From Diaporthe sp. PMI_573 (lineage: Eukaryota; Ascomycota; Sordariomycetes; Diaporthales; Diaporthaceae), in assembly GCA_021399435.1 (NCBI GenBank), contig JAJTUP010000012.1, forward strand, positions 806,001-870,000: 64,000 bases of DNA, read 5' to 3'. The position numbers and the translations under genes were made by a program. Positions within the stretch are counted from its first letter, which is position 1, and each line of letters starts with the position of its first letter. This document shows positions 21,763 through 31,959 of this stretch, piece after piece. The notes below the pieces were generated by a model. The model was not told where the DNA came from. It saw only the letters and a list, made by a program, of their open reading frames with translations, and did no database searches.

Positions 21763-22838
21763 ATGGATCGCATCAAGGAGGTAAGCGTGACCGACTGACT
21801 TTCGAAAGGGGGGGAGCTTGAGGGAGGCGGGGGCTCCTGCTGCTGATGTTGTGGTGTCTGCCTTTGTCTGTGTCTGTTGCTGCTGTTGCTGCTTGGTGTT
21901 GATGCGTCACGTCACCTATGCTGCCCCTCTGTTGCTGGATTCACTTGTGGCACGCAGGCATCTGTTTCACTACAGGCCTTCCACTTGATCGCAGTGACAA
22001 AGACCTGGGGTGGCATGGCAGTCAACTCCACGCCAGCCAGCAACACGCAACACGCAACACACGACCTCACTTGACTTGGCCGATCAACACGCCAGCCTCA
22101 GCATAGTCTCTCTCTCCTGCAAATATCCTCCTTCACTGCAAACACATCATTGTCATTCGAGAAAACAACCGCCAAGATGTCGATACTGAGCTCTGTCACA
22201 CAGAAAATGAACCAGCTCCGTCTGGAGGCCGACGATTCCGCCGCCAAGGTCGATGAGCTCCAAGGGAAGGTCAAGACGCTCGAGCAGGAGAACCTGTCCA
22301 AGGAGCAGGACATCACCTCCTTGCAGCACAAGAACGGCCTGCTGGAGTCCGAGGTCGAGAAGCTCGAGACCGCCATCAAGGACTTCAAGAAGGCCGCCGA
22401 GGACGGCACCCAGCACTCCACCACCAACGAGAGTCTCACCCGCCGTCTGCAGCTGCTCGAGGAGGAGGCCGAGGAGGCCGACAAGACGCTGCGCGAGGCC
22501 AACGAGAAGTGGGTAGCCCAGTACTACACATTCAAGTCACACGATTATTTGACTTGGAGGTGCTTGCCACATTGCCCTTTTCCTTTACTTCCAGCCCAAC
22601 CCACCCCCGCCTGGTTTGCGGCCGACGTCCGTTTATTCATGACCAAACGCTGACACTCCTCCTCCTGCTTTCTAGGCTTCGGCAAACCGATGTCAAGGCA
22701 GGACACTTCGAGCGAAAAGTCCAGGCCCTCGAGTCCGAGCGAGACCAGTGGGAGTCCAAGTACGAGGAGATGTCCAAGAAGTACGCCGACATCAAGAAGG
22801 AGTTGGAGGAGTTCCAGGCCGAGATTGGCAACATCTAA
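21763..22838 (+). CDS. Tropomyosin, 161 aa
   Basis: Exons 21763-21780, 22204-22508 and 22676-22838. The first encodes only MDRIKE, and the introns are 423 and 167 nt. The product is heptad-repeat coiled coil from end to end (KMNQLRLEADDSAAKVDELQ onward to FQAEIGNI). It is 161 residues long, which as I recall is the length of fission-yeast Cdc8. Tropomyosin wraps actin cables and the contractile ring and controls formin and myosin access. An alternative in-frame ATG at 22177, inside intron 1, would replace MDRIKE with MSILSSVTQ. The unusually long first intron leaves room for a second promoter. Confidence in identity is high. Confidence 0.93.
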
Positions 22839-23170
22839 GAAGCTCTGGGAAGGGGATATTGCAAGTACAGTTACCTTTGCCAGATGTTTGCTGCGGAGTC
22901 GTACCAGGCCTCTCGTCTGCGCGGACAGAACGGGGGCTCGTCATTACAACCGCGCGTTATCAATGCAACCCAGTGAAGGATGCAGCATTCTCGCGTTTAG
23001 GAGAGGTGTTCTCATGGATGCACTTTAGACAATGGTTGGACTTAGTCACAGCACATCGCTTTGATAATGGAATTCGTTGATGTCTCAACATCGAGTGACC
23101 TTCTTACTGCGCGGGTATCAAAACTGTGGTGGCCGGTATTCCAAGATCTGAGACCACCTCTCGTCATGCT
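22839..23170. other. Convergent 3' ends, 332 bases
   Basis: 3' UTRs of tropomyosin (+) and the rRNA-processing gene (-). Nothing else seen. Confidence 0.45.
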
Positions 23171-23920
23171 CTAACCTCTTGACTTTCTCGCCTTGTTCTT
23201 TCTGTTCGTCATCTGCCTGACGACTTTCGTCTCGTACCTAAATTTCTTCTTTTTCTTCTTGGGAACCTCTCTCTGGCCTTTACTTGACGTTGAATCCTTC
23301 GCATGCTTGGACTCCGGGTTTTCTGCTGCACTGCCTTCATCGCTGTCTTCGTCCGCAGCCTCCAATTCCGTTCTGTTGTGCAGACCGTCCCTGTCCACGC
23401 TGACTGCCTCCACTTTGACAGTTGTGTAGAGATCCTCATCGATGTACTCCTCTTCATGGTCCACAGCCTCCAGGGCTGGCGCCTTAGGAGCCTCATCGAA
23501 CCCGTTCCATTCACCTTCATCCTGGTCCGAGTCTTCTTGGTCCGAGCCCAGGCCGGCTACCTTCGACTCCTTCATGATAGCCTCGATGTTCTTGACATGC
23601 TCTTCGACCTCCTTCTTCCTGTCTTCTCGCAGCTGCGTCGTACATGCCCCTCATCAGCAAAAGCTCACCGCCCCACACTCCGCTCTCTTGAGAGGACCAG
23701 GACTCACCTGTTTGCGGAACTCGATCTTCTCCTCCCTCGCCCTCTTGGCAGCCTCCTCCTGCGCGTGCTTCTGCCTCTGGACCTTCCTCTTGTGGAACCC
23801 CGTCAGATATTCTTGCCTTGCGCTGTTGTCGAAGGTGACTTCCTCGACGGCGTGCGTCGCCTTGCGCTTTTTTGAAGGCGGGGGTAGTATTGACTTTTTC
23901 GGGCGGGGTTTGGCGAACAT
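23171..23920 (-). CDS. RRP17: Ribosomal RNA-processing protein 17 (NOL12/Nop25 family), 224 aa
   Basis: Exons 23920-23708 and 23632-23171, with a 75-nt intron placed exactly inside the conserved RKQ|LREDRKKEVEEHVKNIE segment. The N-terminal KKRKATHAVEEVTFDNSARQEYLTGFHKRK is the hallmark of the family (about residues 16-46). A long charged helix follows, then an acidic middle and a lysine-rich nucleolar tail (KKKKKKFRYETKVVRQ). Rrp17 acts in the nucleolus in 5' processing and export of pre-60S subunits and has been linked to 5'-3' exonuclease activity. The gene is divergent from BIG1, with 390 bases between the starts. Confidence 0.85.
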
Positions 23921-24310
23921 GTTGGCGGCGAGGACGGCTGGTATGCTGCTGTGTAAGTGGACGTCTTGGAGTGGGAGTTGAAATATTACATTTCGGGAAA
24001 TTTTACTTTTCGGTCTGCACTGGACCCCTGAACATAAGCTGCAGGGCCGCCTGTATTTCAGTGACGTGATGCGCTAACTTTGGACGCTCTGGACTGGGAT
24101 CCGCCGAGCGAGGCGAACGCGGGCTCCAAGTTGCAGCTTTGCTGGGCGGATCTTGCCGACGGCAACTGGGTCGACGGAGCTGCTGCGACGAGCTTCTCCA
24201 TCATCAACACCATCATCGTCTTGGGCTTCTGTCTGTTGTCTGAATATCCAAGAGCTACAGGCGGCCCCACCCTCACCAACTTCACTTCTTTTGTTTCCAT
24301 CTCAGGCAAA
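23921..24310. other. Bidirectional promoter between RRP17 and BIG1, 390 bases
   Basis: The only sequence between two divergent start codons. The frame of BIG1 stays open upstream through most of it, but the signal peptide places the true start at 24311. No specific factor site can be named with confidence. Confidence 0.45.
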
Positions 24311-25288
24311 ATGCGTTTCTCGACAACGACTGCCAGCCTGCTGGCTTCTACAGCCGCTGCCTTCAGCGACTCGTCACCCCTTGTCCTCTTCTCTACATCC
24401 AAGTACGCCCACAACGCTCGAACCTGACGCCTGTCCCCGTGTATGCTGACCAGCTCTACTATTAGGCTCTCGATCCCAGCCGGCGAGACTTCCCAAATCC
24501 AATCCACATCCCGCGCCCTGCACACCACCCACGACATCCTGGCCAGCTGTCCCACAAGCCGCTACGTGCTCATCAGCCAGCCCAACTTGCATGCTTCCGA
24601 CCTGCGCAACCCCCAATCCGGAGTATGCCACTCAGCGAACCTGTGCTCTGCCGTGGACGACAAGGCCGTCCAGGGCCGCTACGATGTTGCTGAGGTCGTA
24701 GGGGATGATATCAGCCTCGACGGGCTGGGCAACTACATCAAGGCTGCCTGTGCGGAGCAAGGAAAGAAGGAGGGTTTGACGGTCGAGGAGCACCGCCTGG
24801 AGGCCTTGCCAGCGCAGAGAGGCGAGGCCAGAGCGACAAAGCTCGCTGAGAATGGTGTGCACCCTCTCTCTATCTCTGCCTACGGGCTTCGAACACGCAT
24901 GACTGACAGGAAGGCAGACGTCGAGATCGGCGATATTCTCTCGGGCACGCAAGCCAGCGGTGACGACTACACCGTCATCTACTTCTCGTCCCCCCACTCG
25001 TCGGCCGTCTACGAGTCCGAGTATGTCGAGTCGGCTGCCATCCAGATGGAGCTGAAGAGGCGGACTGGCGATATCGTCGAGCCCAGGGCTGGCAACGCGA
25101 GCGACAGCTCTGCGCCGTTGTTCGTCAAGTACCAGTTCTTCACCCCGGGCATCTTCATGGGAATCGTGGCTCTGATCATCATGCTGTCCCTCCTCTACGT
25201 TGGTCTGTCGGCTGTGGCGAGTCTGGAGGTTTCGTACGGCGCGTTTGACAAGGAGAATGGCCCGGCTGCGCAAAAGAAGAACAACTGA
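24311..25288 (+). CDS. BIG1: Big1-family ER membrane protein (V-ATPase accessory-like), 283 aa
   Basis: Exons 24311-24402, 24466-24854 and 24918-25288. A signal peptide (MRFSTTTASLLASTAAAFS) is followed by the lumenal start LVLFSTSKLSIP. A single membrane helix lies near the C-terminus (FFTPGIFMGIVALIIMLSLLYVGLSAV, about residues 233-260), followed by a cytosolic tail, FDKENGPAAQKKNN, that is characteristic of the family. Big1 is needed for beta-1,6-glucan synthesis and is related to V-ATPase assembly factors of the Voa1/Ac45 type. The second intron (63 nt, GACTGAC branch) is a multiple of three without stops, so retention would add 21 residues in frame. The start is set by the signal peptide. 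Confidence 0.8.
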
Positions 25289-25809
25289 ACAGAACGAGCA
25301 TAGGATATCAGTCTGCATGTGCAGTTTGAGGGTATGGTGTGGAGGGGAGCGTCGGGTGTATTGTTAGCATATTGCTGTGTCATCTCAGGAGTTTTGTTTT
25401 GCTTATGGGCAGGTTCAGTATTGTGCCTCCGTAGATATGGAATGGTGTCAAGGAGTTCAGAGACCACTCTCTTCCCAATGCTTCCGATCTCGTGAAAGCA
25501 TTCAGCTTTCATCTGTCCATATTTTCTTGTGACTTTAATGCCATGTTTAACTTTTTTGGTATTTACCCTTCCTGAACGCCATGCCAATCCGTGCAAAACC
25601 CTGCGTTTTTTCCTTCCCGCCTCAACATACTCCGGTCTTTGCGGGGTCTGCCGTAGACCGAAGACCGTGATGCATCCCGTCCATCCGTCTATACAACAGT
25701 CTCGTGGCCGAGCACTTGACGATCCGGGGACGCCAACCCTCCTTCTAACCCGAAGCCCCCTGGAAGACATCTCATCATGACCCGTCGCCACGCAGTCCCC
25801 GAGTTGACC
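25289..25809. other. Convergent 3' region, 521 bases
   Basis: Facing 3' UTRs of BIG1 and TRM112; T-rich patches near 25510-25560. No gene seen. Confidence 0.45.
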
Positions 25810-26290
25810 CTATACCAGGTGCGACGGCAGCAAGAAGTTCGCGATACCCTCCCGCACGTGGTACTCGTGACCGCAGTTCCCGCAGACGAGCTTCCCCTCA
25901 ATCATCTGCGTCTCCACGAGGAGCGAGTGCAGCTCCTTGAGCATGGCCTCGTTGCTCTCAAGGTCCTCCGCGGAGGGCGGCTCGGCGGGGAGCTCTGGGA
26001 AACCCAGCTTTTCATCACGCGGGTGGGGTTAGCCTCAGATTCGCCTGTACTAGCTCTTGAGAGAGATCAAAGGCACCTCTCGAGCCGAACGGGGAAGTAT
26101 TCACCTCTTTTGATGTGGTCTTGAGCGCCGCCCAATCAAGGCGGGGCAGGACGTTGATGAGGAACTGCGGGTTGACCTCGACTTCGTCCTGCGCGAGCTC
26201 GGCGTCCTTGGGGTGCAGCGGGAAAGACGCCGACGAGGACTTGCAGGCTTTGACCGCGCAGGCCAGGAAATTTATGCTCAGGACCTTCAT
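25810..26290 (-). CDS. TRM112: Trm112, activator subunit of tRNA/rRNA/eRF1 methyltransferases, 127 aa
   Basis: Exons 26290-26105 and 26007-25810 with a 97-nt intron (GGCTAACC branch). The N-terminus MKVLSINFLACAVKAC and the C-terminal LVCGNCGHEYRVREGIANFLLPSHLV are diagnostic; the cysteines form the zinc knuckle. Trm112 is the small obligate partner of Trm9, Trm11, Mtq2 and Bud23, stabilising them for modification of tRNA, eRF1 and 18S rRNA. Length is normal for the family. Confidence 0.93.
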
Positions 26291-26574
26291 TTTGCTCAAA
26301 AATGATTTACTTCTTCGAGTGTCGGGGCGATTGTTGATGCTCAAGCCTCACATGAAAATTTACAGCCCGTCTTTTGTAAGTGGGGCCACGTGACGGTGCT
26401 TATAGTCTATGTGATTCTGATCGAGCCGCAGCGTTTGAGCAAATGCTTGCCCGGCAAAGAGAAAAGGCAAAAGTATCGTATCCATAACGCCTGCGCATGC
26501 GATAACTACTTTACATCATGTTATACGGGTCACTGTATGCAGAACATGGCGTTTCCCGTATATGCTTGGGGGCT

Positions 26575-26924
26575 TTACGCCAAGGTCTTCTCGTAGCCGG
26601 CACCTCTCGGGTCCTTCTTCCTCGAGATCCGCAAGTACAGAGCAACACAGCCAACGATAACGGCAAACAGGGCGCCCTTCTGGACGTAAGACCAATCTCC
26701 GTTGGCAGCGGAGCCATCTGCCTGGTTCTGGACTTCTTGCTGGATCTCCTCGGCCGGCTCTCCGCTAGTGAAGCCGGCAGCCCACTCGGCGCTTCCGTAG
26801 ATTGGCTCTGCAAAGAGGGCAAACAAGGCGGATCAGTAAATAGACAAAGCGACAGATGCGCGGACACGTAAGACGTATGATGACAGGGACCTGATCGCAC
26901 TTGAATTGACTTTTCTAGGAACAT
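26575..26924 (-). CDS. Small single-pass membrane protein, unknown, 88 aa
   Basis: A model of exons 26924-26891 and 26807-26575 with an 83-nt intron gives MFLEKSIQVRSEPIYGSAEW followed by an acidic linker, one membrane helix (GALFAVIVGCVALYLRI, about residues 58-74) and a basic juxtamembrane RKK. The acceptor TTTGCAG is good but the donor GTCCCT is weak, so the first exon is provisional. The C-terminal exon is clearly protein-like. I do not recognise the family. It lies 65 bases from the stop codon of the ER cyclophilin gene and runs in the same direction. Confidence 0.5.
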
Positions 26925-26989
26925 ATGTGTCTGTGTACTTCTAGGTGTGCAATTGGTGTTGACAGTGCTGAGGTGGGCTTGCGGCCACT

Positions 26990-27750
26990 CTAGAGCTCCA
27001 CGTGAATACCTTCTTCGGGCACCGGAAGCTCCCCGCTCTTGGTGACCTTGACCGTCTCCTTGGGCTTGTCACCAGGGTTCTTCTCGACGTTCTCGATCTT
27101 CTCGATAATGTCGTAGCCCTCGAGGACCTCGCCGAAGACAACGTGCTTGCCATCCAACCAGCTACGAGCATTTCATGTCAGCTGCGTGCACAGGGGCGCC
27201 ATGAGCGGGAATTAATGCTTACCCAGTGATGGCGGTGGTGATGAAGAACTGCGAGCCGTTGGTGTCCTTTCCAGCGTTGGCCATGGACAGGAGACCCTTC
27301 TTGGTGTGCTTGAGCTTGAAGTTCTCGTCGGGGAAGCGGTCGCCGTAGACTGTTCGCAATCGGACCCCGGTTAGCTTCTCGCGTATAAGCCATCAATTGA
27401 TGGTCGTGTTGTGACTACTTACTCGACTTGCCGCCAGTGCCATCTCCCTTGGTGAAGTCACCACCCTGGATCATGAAGTTCTTGATGACGCGGTGGAATG
27501 TGGAACCCTCGTAGCCGTAGCCCTTCTCGCCGGTGGCGAGGGCACGGAAGTTCTCGGTAGTCTTGGGGACGGTCTTGCCGTAAAGGCCAAGAACGACGCG
27601 GCCGAGATCCTCGTCGCCATGCTTGATGTCAAAGAAGACCTTGTGGGTGATCTTTGGGCCCTTGGCGGCGGCGACAGTCGAGCTGAAGAGCAGCATCGAG
27701 ATGCCGACCAGCAGGGCGGCCGAGACTATGAATCGCCTCAGATTGAACAT
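26990..27750 (-). CDS. ER/secretory cyclophilin (peptidyl-prolyl cis-trans isomerase B type), 208 aa
   Basis: Exons 27750-27423, 27349-27223 and 27161-26990; introns are 73 and 61 nt. A hydrophobic signal sequence (about residues 5-28) precedes a complete cyclophilin domain. It shows the active-site segments [24 protein letters not shown] and the cyclosporin-binding Trp in [10 protein letters not shown]. The protein ends in HVEL, a variant of the HDEL retrieval signal, so residence in the ER lumen is likely. It catalyses prolyl isomerisation during secretory protein folding. The nearest yeast relatives by architecture are Cpr2/Cpr5. Confidence 0.93.
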
Positions 27751-28473
27751 CTTGACTGTAGTGTTCAGTAAGGGCGAGTGTGGGGTAGGAAAGTGAGATG
27801 GAATTGAGGTCCAGGAGCAAGAGCTGACGAGGGATCCGGATCTCAATTGGCAGCTTTATGGGGGCTGGCAAGTGGCAATGGAGGGAGACACGTTTCAACT
27901 CGATGGACTTGGAGGAGTCGGGGCTGGGCCAAGCACATGCCGGCTGAAGCTACATGTAACTCTCCCGCAGTGGCACCCCAAAACAACTTCTACCCCACTG
28001 AGGGACCAAGGAGCCAGGGAGCTTGCGCTCAGGGGCGTGGAGCTCCAGCCAAGTTTAGCGCCGTGGGGGCTCGAGGCTTGGGGTGAATGCATGCCCCATA
28101 GGCACCTTGCAGGCTGCGGCTCCAGTGCCGTGCTAACTCGCCAGTCTGCCAGGAATAAGGAAGCCATCGTTCATCACATCCAGTAACAGAAGTGTTCGGC
28201 AGGAGCTTGGTATGGCGTGCCGTTTCTTACAATGGCTGGCTCACTTGCAAATATATCGCTCTGAGGTGCATCCAATGAGGTTGCTGCTGTGTGGACGTTG
28301 GTCATTGTTGACTCACTGCCGCCCAACCGCCCGGCCAGGCTTTGCACAGCTTCATTGCTGGAGGACATCAGCTCTTGTGAGTCTGTGACTCAACAGCCTG
28401 CGGTAAGCGTAGTAGATAAACCCCTTCCTGCCTGTGAATTCTCACGAACTCGGACACCCGCTTGCGACTTAGC
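27751..28473. other. Intergenic, 723 bases
   Basis: Upstream of the cyclophilin gene and of the HisRS fragment. I looked for an upstream HisRS exon and saw none. No repeat or RNA gene was recognised. Confidence 0.4.
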
Positions 28474-28776
28474 ATGGATAATCCTCTTGAAATCATGGGA
28501 TTGCCGAGCCGTGACGCTTCGGTCCAGCTGAAAACACCCAAAGGAACGCTGGACTTCGTAGGCACAGAGGTGAAGCTACGAAAACATGTATTGTAGGCTC
28601 CCGATGCTCTTTATGCGACCGTTCTATGGCCAAGGGGATATATTGCTGACTATACCTCTAGTCAAACCCTCAGCGAGGTTTTCGAACGCCACGGCGGCCA
28701 GGAACTTGACACACCCGTCTTTGAGCTCAAGGAAATACTCTCGGGAAAGTATGGCGAAGATTCCAAGCTCATTTAA
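28474..28776 (+). pseudogene. Truncated histidyl-tRNA synthetase fragment (N-terminal ~77 aa only)
   Basis: Two exons, 28474-28592 and 28662-28776, with an intact 69-nt intron (GTAGGC donor, GCTGAC branch, CTCTAG acceptor), encode 77 residues. They match the start of the class II HisRS core: QLKTPKGTLDF, then [19 protein letters not shown] and [13 protein letters not shown] follows immediately where the enzyme continues with the YDL...GGE.SLRYDLT catalytic block. Nothing after it matches HisRS motif 2 or 3 or the anticodon domain. It lacks the residues needed for histidine activation. It is most simply a partial duplication of the real gene, although the spliceable frame and in-frame start mean a short product could still be made. 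Confidence 0.72.
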
Positions 28777-29142
28777 AAGCGAATTCTTAGCAGCTGTTCA
28801 TGTATTTGGTTTAAATGGGCCGTGTGGCTTTTGAGTAGCGAAGTTGGAATGTTTGACTTACGTAACTTACGCAGTCAAGAACAGTCAGCTGTACTTGCTG
28901 GTGAAGAGGTCGGCGCACTTGGGCCAGGGCGGCCCCCTAATGCAGCTTGCCATACCTAGGTAGCATTACCTGCCAGGATCCATAATTGTACAGCGATCAC
29001 TACGCAGCCGTGTCTAAACCACTGCAGCACCATTTCCAACAGTCTCTACAAGAAGCCATCTTACACAGAACAGCCTGCAATTTTATGAAGGCTCGATGCT
29101 TCAGCTGATGGTCTTTCAAAGGCCACACCTCCTCTGCTCAGC
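28777..29142. other. Intergenic, 366 bases
   Basis: Between the HisRS fragment and the SNARE gene. No continuation of HisRS in any frame was seen, and no other feature. Confidence 0.45.
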
Positions 29143-29991
29143 ATGATGTCCTCAACGAACGAGGAGGACCCCTTCCTCCAGGTCCAGCAGTAAGCCAGCC
29201 CCCCTTCCCCGTCTGCGCCCGCGACGAAGCCCGATGCGCTGACTTGGCCGTGTGTCTACAGAGATGTCCTCGCCCAGATGGAACAGACGCGGCCCCTCTT
29301 CATGTCGTACCTGCGGATCCGCTCCCTGACGACGACCCAGACCTCGCCGGAACTGGCCTCCGCGCGGTCCGACCTCGAATCCGCGCTCGAGTCCCTGGCG
29401 GAGGACCTCGCCGACCTGGTCGAGTCCGTCAAGGCCGTCGAGGCAGACCCGTCGCAGTTCGGGCTCACGGCGCACGAGGTCCAGCGGCGCAAGCGCCTGG
29501 TGCAGGAGATCGGCGGCGAGGTGGAGGACATGCGCGACGAGCTCAGGAAGCACATCTCCGCCTCGGAAGGCGGCGCCCCTCGGCGGGGCGGCGCGGGCGG
29601 TGGCGGCAGCAGCAGCGACCTTCCCGACCCGAACGCGTTCGCTATAGCGGACGGGGAGCCGGGCGAGGGCGACGAGGACTACGCGGCCGAGTTCGAGCAG
29701 AGGCAGCAGCAGACCATGATGCGCGAGCAGGACGAGCACCTCGACGGCGTGTTCCAGACCGTGGGCAACCTGAGGAGGATGGCGGACGACATGGGCCGGG
29801 AGATGGAGGAGCAGATGGAGATGCTCGAGGTGACGGACACGCTGGCAGACCGTGTGGGCGGGAGGCTACAGACGGGCATGGACAAGATGAAGTACGTCAT
29901 CAGGCACAACGAAGACCGGCTAAGTAGCTGGTGTATCGGACTCTTGATCATGGTTTTGTGTATTCTGTTGGTTTTACTCTTGATATTATGA
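29143..29991 (+). CDS. TLG1: Tlg1/syntaxin-6-type t-SNARE, 258 aa
   Basis: Exons 29143-29189 and 29262-29991 with a 72-nt intron. The N-terminal DPFLQVQQDVLAQMEQTRPLF opens a Habc-like helical domain (about residues 9-110). After a glycine-rich linker the SNARE helix spans about residues 165-230 (EQDEHLDGVFQTVGNLRRMA...), with a glutamine in the zero-layer position (Qc type). A C-terminal anchor follows (CIGLLIMVLCILLVLLLIL), and the protein stops directly after it. It serves fusion at the trans-Golgi/early endosome. Two ATGs in tandem (29143, 29146) are equally possible starts. Confidence 0.87.
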
Positions 29992-30216
29992 GCGTTGGCG
30001 CAAGTCTGGTGTCTGGAGCAAAGGGGATAAAGGGGCGAAAAGAACCCGCGATATCATCTGGTCGGGATGGCAAGACGTGATGAGTCTATTCAATTTTCGG
30101 GAGGGCTTTTGAATGATCCAGTCATATTCACATATCAAGTTGGTGCTTGGACAAATTGTCTCAGGCAACATGTCCAACATCTATGTCCGGTCCTATCTCT
30201 GGGCGCATGCGCTTAA

Positions 30217-31959
30217 TTATGCGAGGTTCAACCCAACTCTGGTCTTCAGTATTTCTGCATGTACTGCAAGAGACTGAACCGCGTTATCCTTCAAGCCCGC
30301 CGCCGCCGCCGCCGCCGGGAAGTCCACAAGTGCCAGTCTCAGTGCTGCGATAGCTGCCGAGCCGTAGAATTGTAGGAACCTTGCCTCATGATGATCAATC
30401 ATGGACCTCAAAACAACGCACTGCGTGACTGACATCTGTTGCGGCGGCGTGTTCACTATCTTGGCCATCGACTCCCAATAGTGAGGCATCGGGTACGGAT
30501 TCTGTTTCTTTGCTTTGGAGAAATCCCTCAGGGCAATTGCAGCGTAACCTGCGGCAAGCCCCGTCATCCTGTCCATGTGCTCGGTTTCAGGGACCCAGGC
30601 GGTTCCCCTGCGTTTCCATCCAACAAGGTCTCTTCCCTGGTCTGTCTTCTCAGAACCCCTGGCACCAAATAGCACTGGACAGATGACATGAAACTTTGCA
30701 ATGAGTATGTCAATAAGCGGTTGCCCTCGCCATTGGAAGATGGGGTCTGAGAAGACGGCGGCAGCGCAAACTCCCACCGGATCAGCGGTCTTCGTATTCG
30801 ACGCAGCTTCGCTGATGAATTGGTTGAGAATTGCTTTGGCGAGGTGGTTGAGAAGGAACAAGAACAGCGAAGGCAGCTCAGCATTGTGCACAGCACCCTC
30901 AACAGGCTGTCGAGGCGTGAACACCACAAGGCTGGGGTCGACCATCTGGCTGCCGACTTCATTTGCCAATCCGTCTTTCAGGACTTTGGTAACCTTTTGC
31001 ATCTTTACACCATGTTAGGCAACCTCCTCAGAAGAGATGAACTTAAACACTTACGACCACTCTATTGCCATCTTTGTCGAGTGACAATTGGCCAATAACC
31101 TTCCGAAGTTCTCTTCGAAGGTCCCCGGCCTTGGATTTCAGCGGTTTGTTCTGCAATGACTGTGACGCGATGGCTGCACGAAGTTGCTTGAGGTTTTTGT
31201 GGATTTCAACGGCACGCTGCCGCTTTGTATCCTGACGCACGGGCACGGATGGGGCACCGGGAGTCGGGGCAGCGGTCGTACTGGAGATAGGTGGTTTCGG
31301 GGCCGCATTGCCATTGAAGGCCACAGCATTCGGGGGATTTGGTTGTGAGAACAGTTGGGGTCCAGGCTGAGCAGCAGGAGCTGGATTCGCTTTCGCTGCC
31401 GGAGTCGGGGCGGCTGTGAACGCCGGAGGTTGAGGTTGTGGCGCGGTAGGTTGCCGCTCAGGTTTGGGCGTTGGAAGAGGTGGCAGCGGTGGTACCTTCT
31501 TGGCCGCAATCTCTCGAAGCCGTTCCTGCTCCTCGCGCGCTGCCTGTTCCGCGCGCAACCGCTGTTGCTCAGCCTTGATCTTCTCTTGTGCTGCTAAGGC
31601 GTTCGCCTCTTCGGCCCTGGCTCGTTCCCATTGTTGCCGTGCTTGCTCGAGCAATAGCTCCCTCTGCAAGTTCTGCTCGTGGATGTAGAGGGTGTGAATC
31701 CTACCAGAAACCCGTGTTAAGCAGATTCACGCGGATAGTGGGGGTTGCGATACAAGGAGAAGGGATATTTCTGTACTCACGCTTTTGCGCGAATTCTTTC
31801 ATGCTCGGCGGCGGCAGCAGCAAGGGCATCTTTGTGGTTGGTCTCGGAATTGCGGTCGGGGCTGAGGAAGTCTGCCACCGACGAGCTGGCAGGGCTCGGG
31901 GTGGGCGGGTTGGCGCGTGGATATCGCGACGTTCGAGTCGCAGGCGACGGGGTTGTCAT
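30217..31959 (-). CDS. GLE1: Gle1, mRNA export factor of the nuclear pore, 536 aa
   Basis: Exons 31959-31781, 31700-31055 and 31002-30217; introns are 80 and 52 nt. The N-terminal low-complexity part is followed by a long coiled coil (IHTLYIHEQNLQRELLLEQARQQWERARAEE, about residues 60-140), a Pro-rich linker, and the Gle1 domain (about residues 260-536). The latter contains LIAKFHVICPVLFGARG and the GLAAGYAAIALRDFS segment typical of the family. Gle1 with InsP6 activates the DEAD-box ATPase Dbp5 at the cytoplasmic face of the pore. All splice joints preserve the frame. The last exon begins with ATGCAAAAGG after a CCTAAC branch. Confidence 0.93.

Noticed and set aside
24080..24310. In-frame upstream extension of BIG1
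   Set aside because: It would bury the obvious signal peptide inside the protein. The ATG at 24311 gives a normal secretory start.
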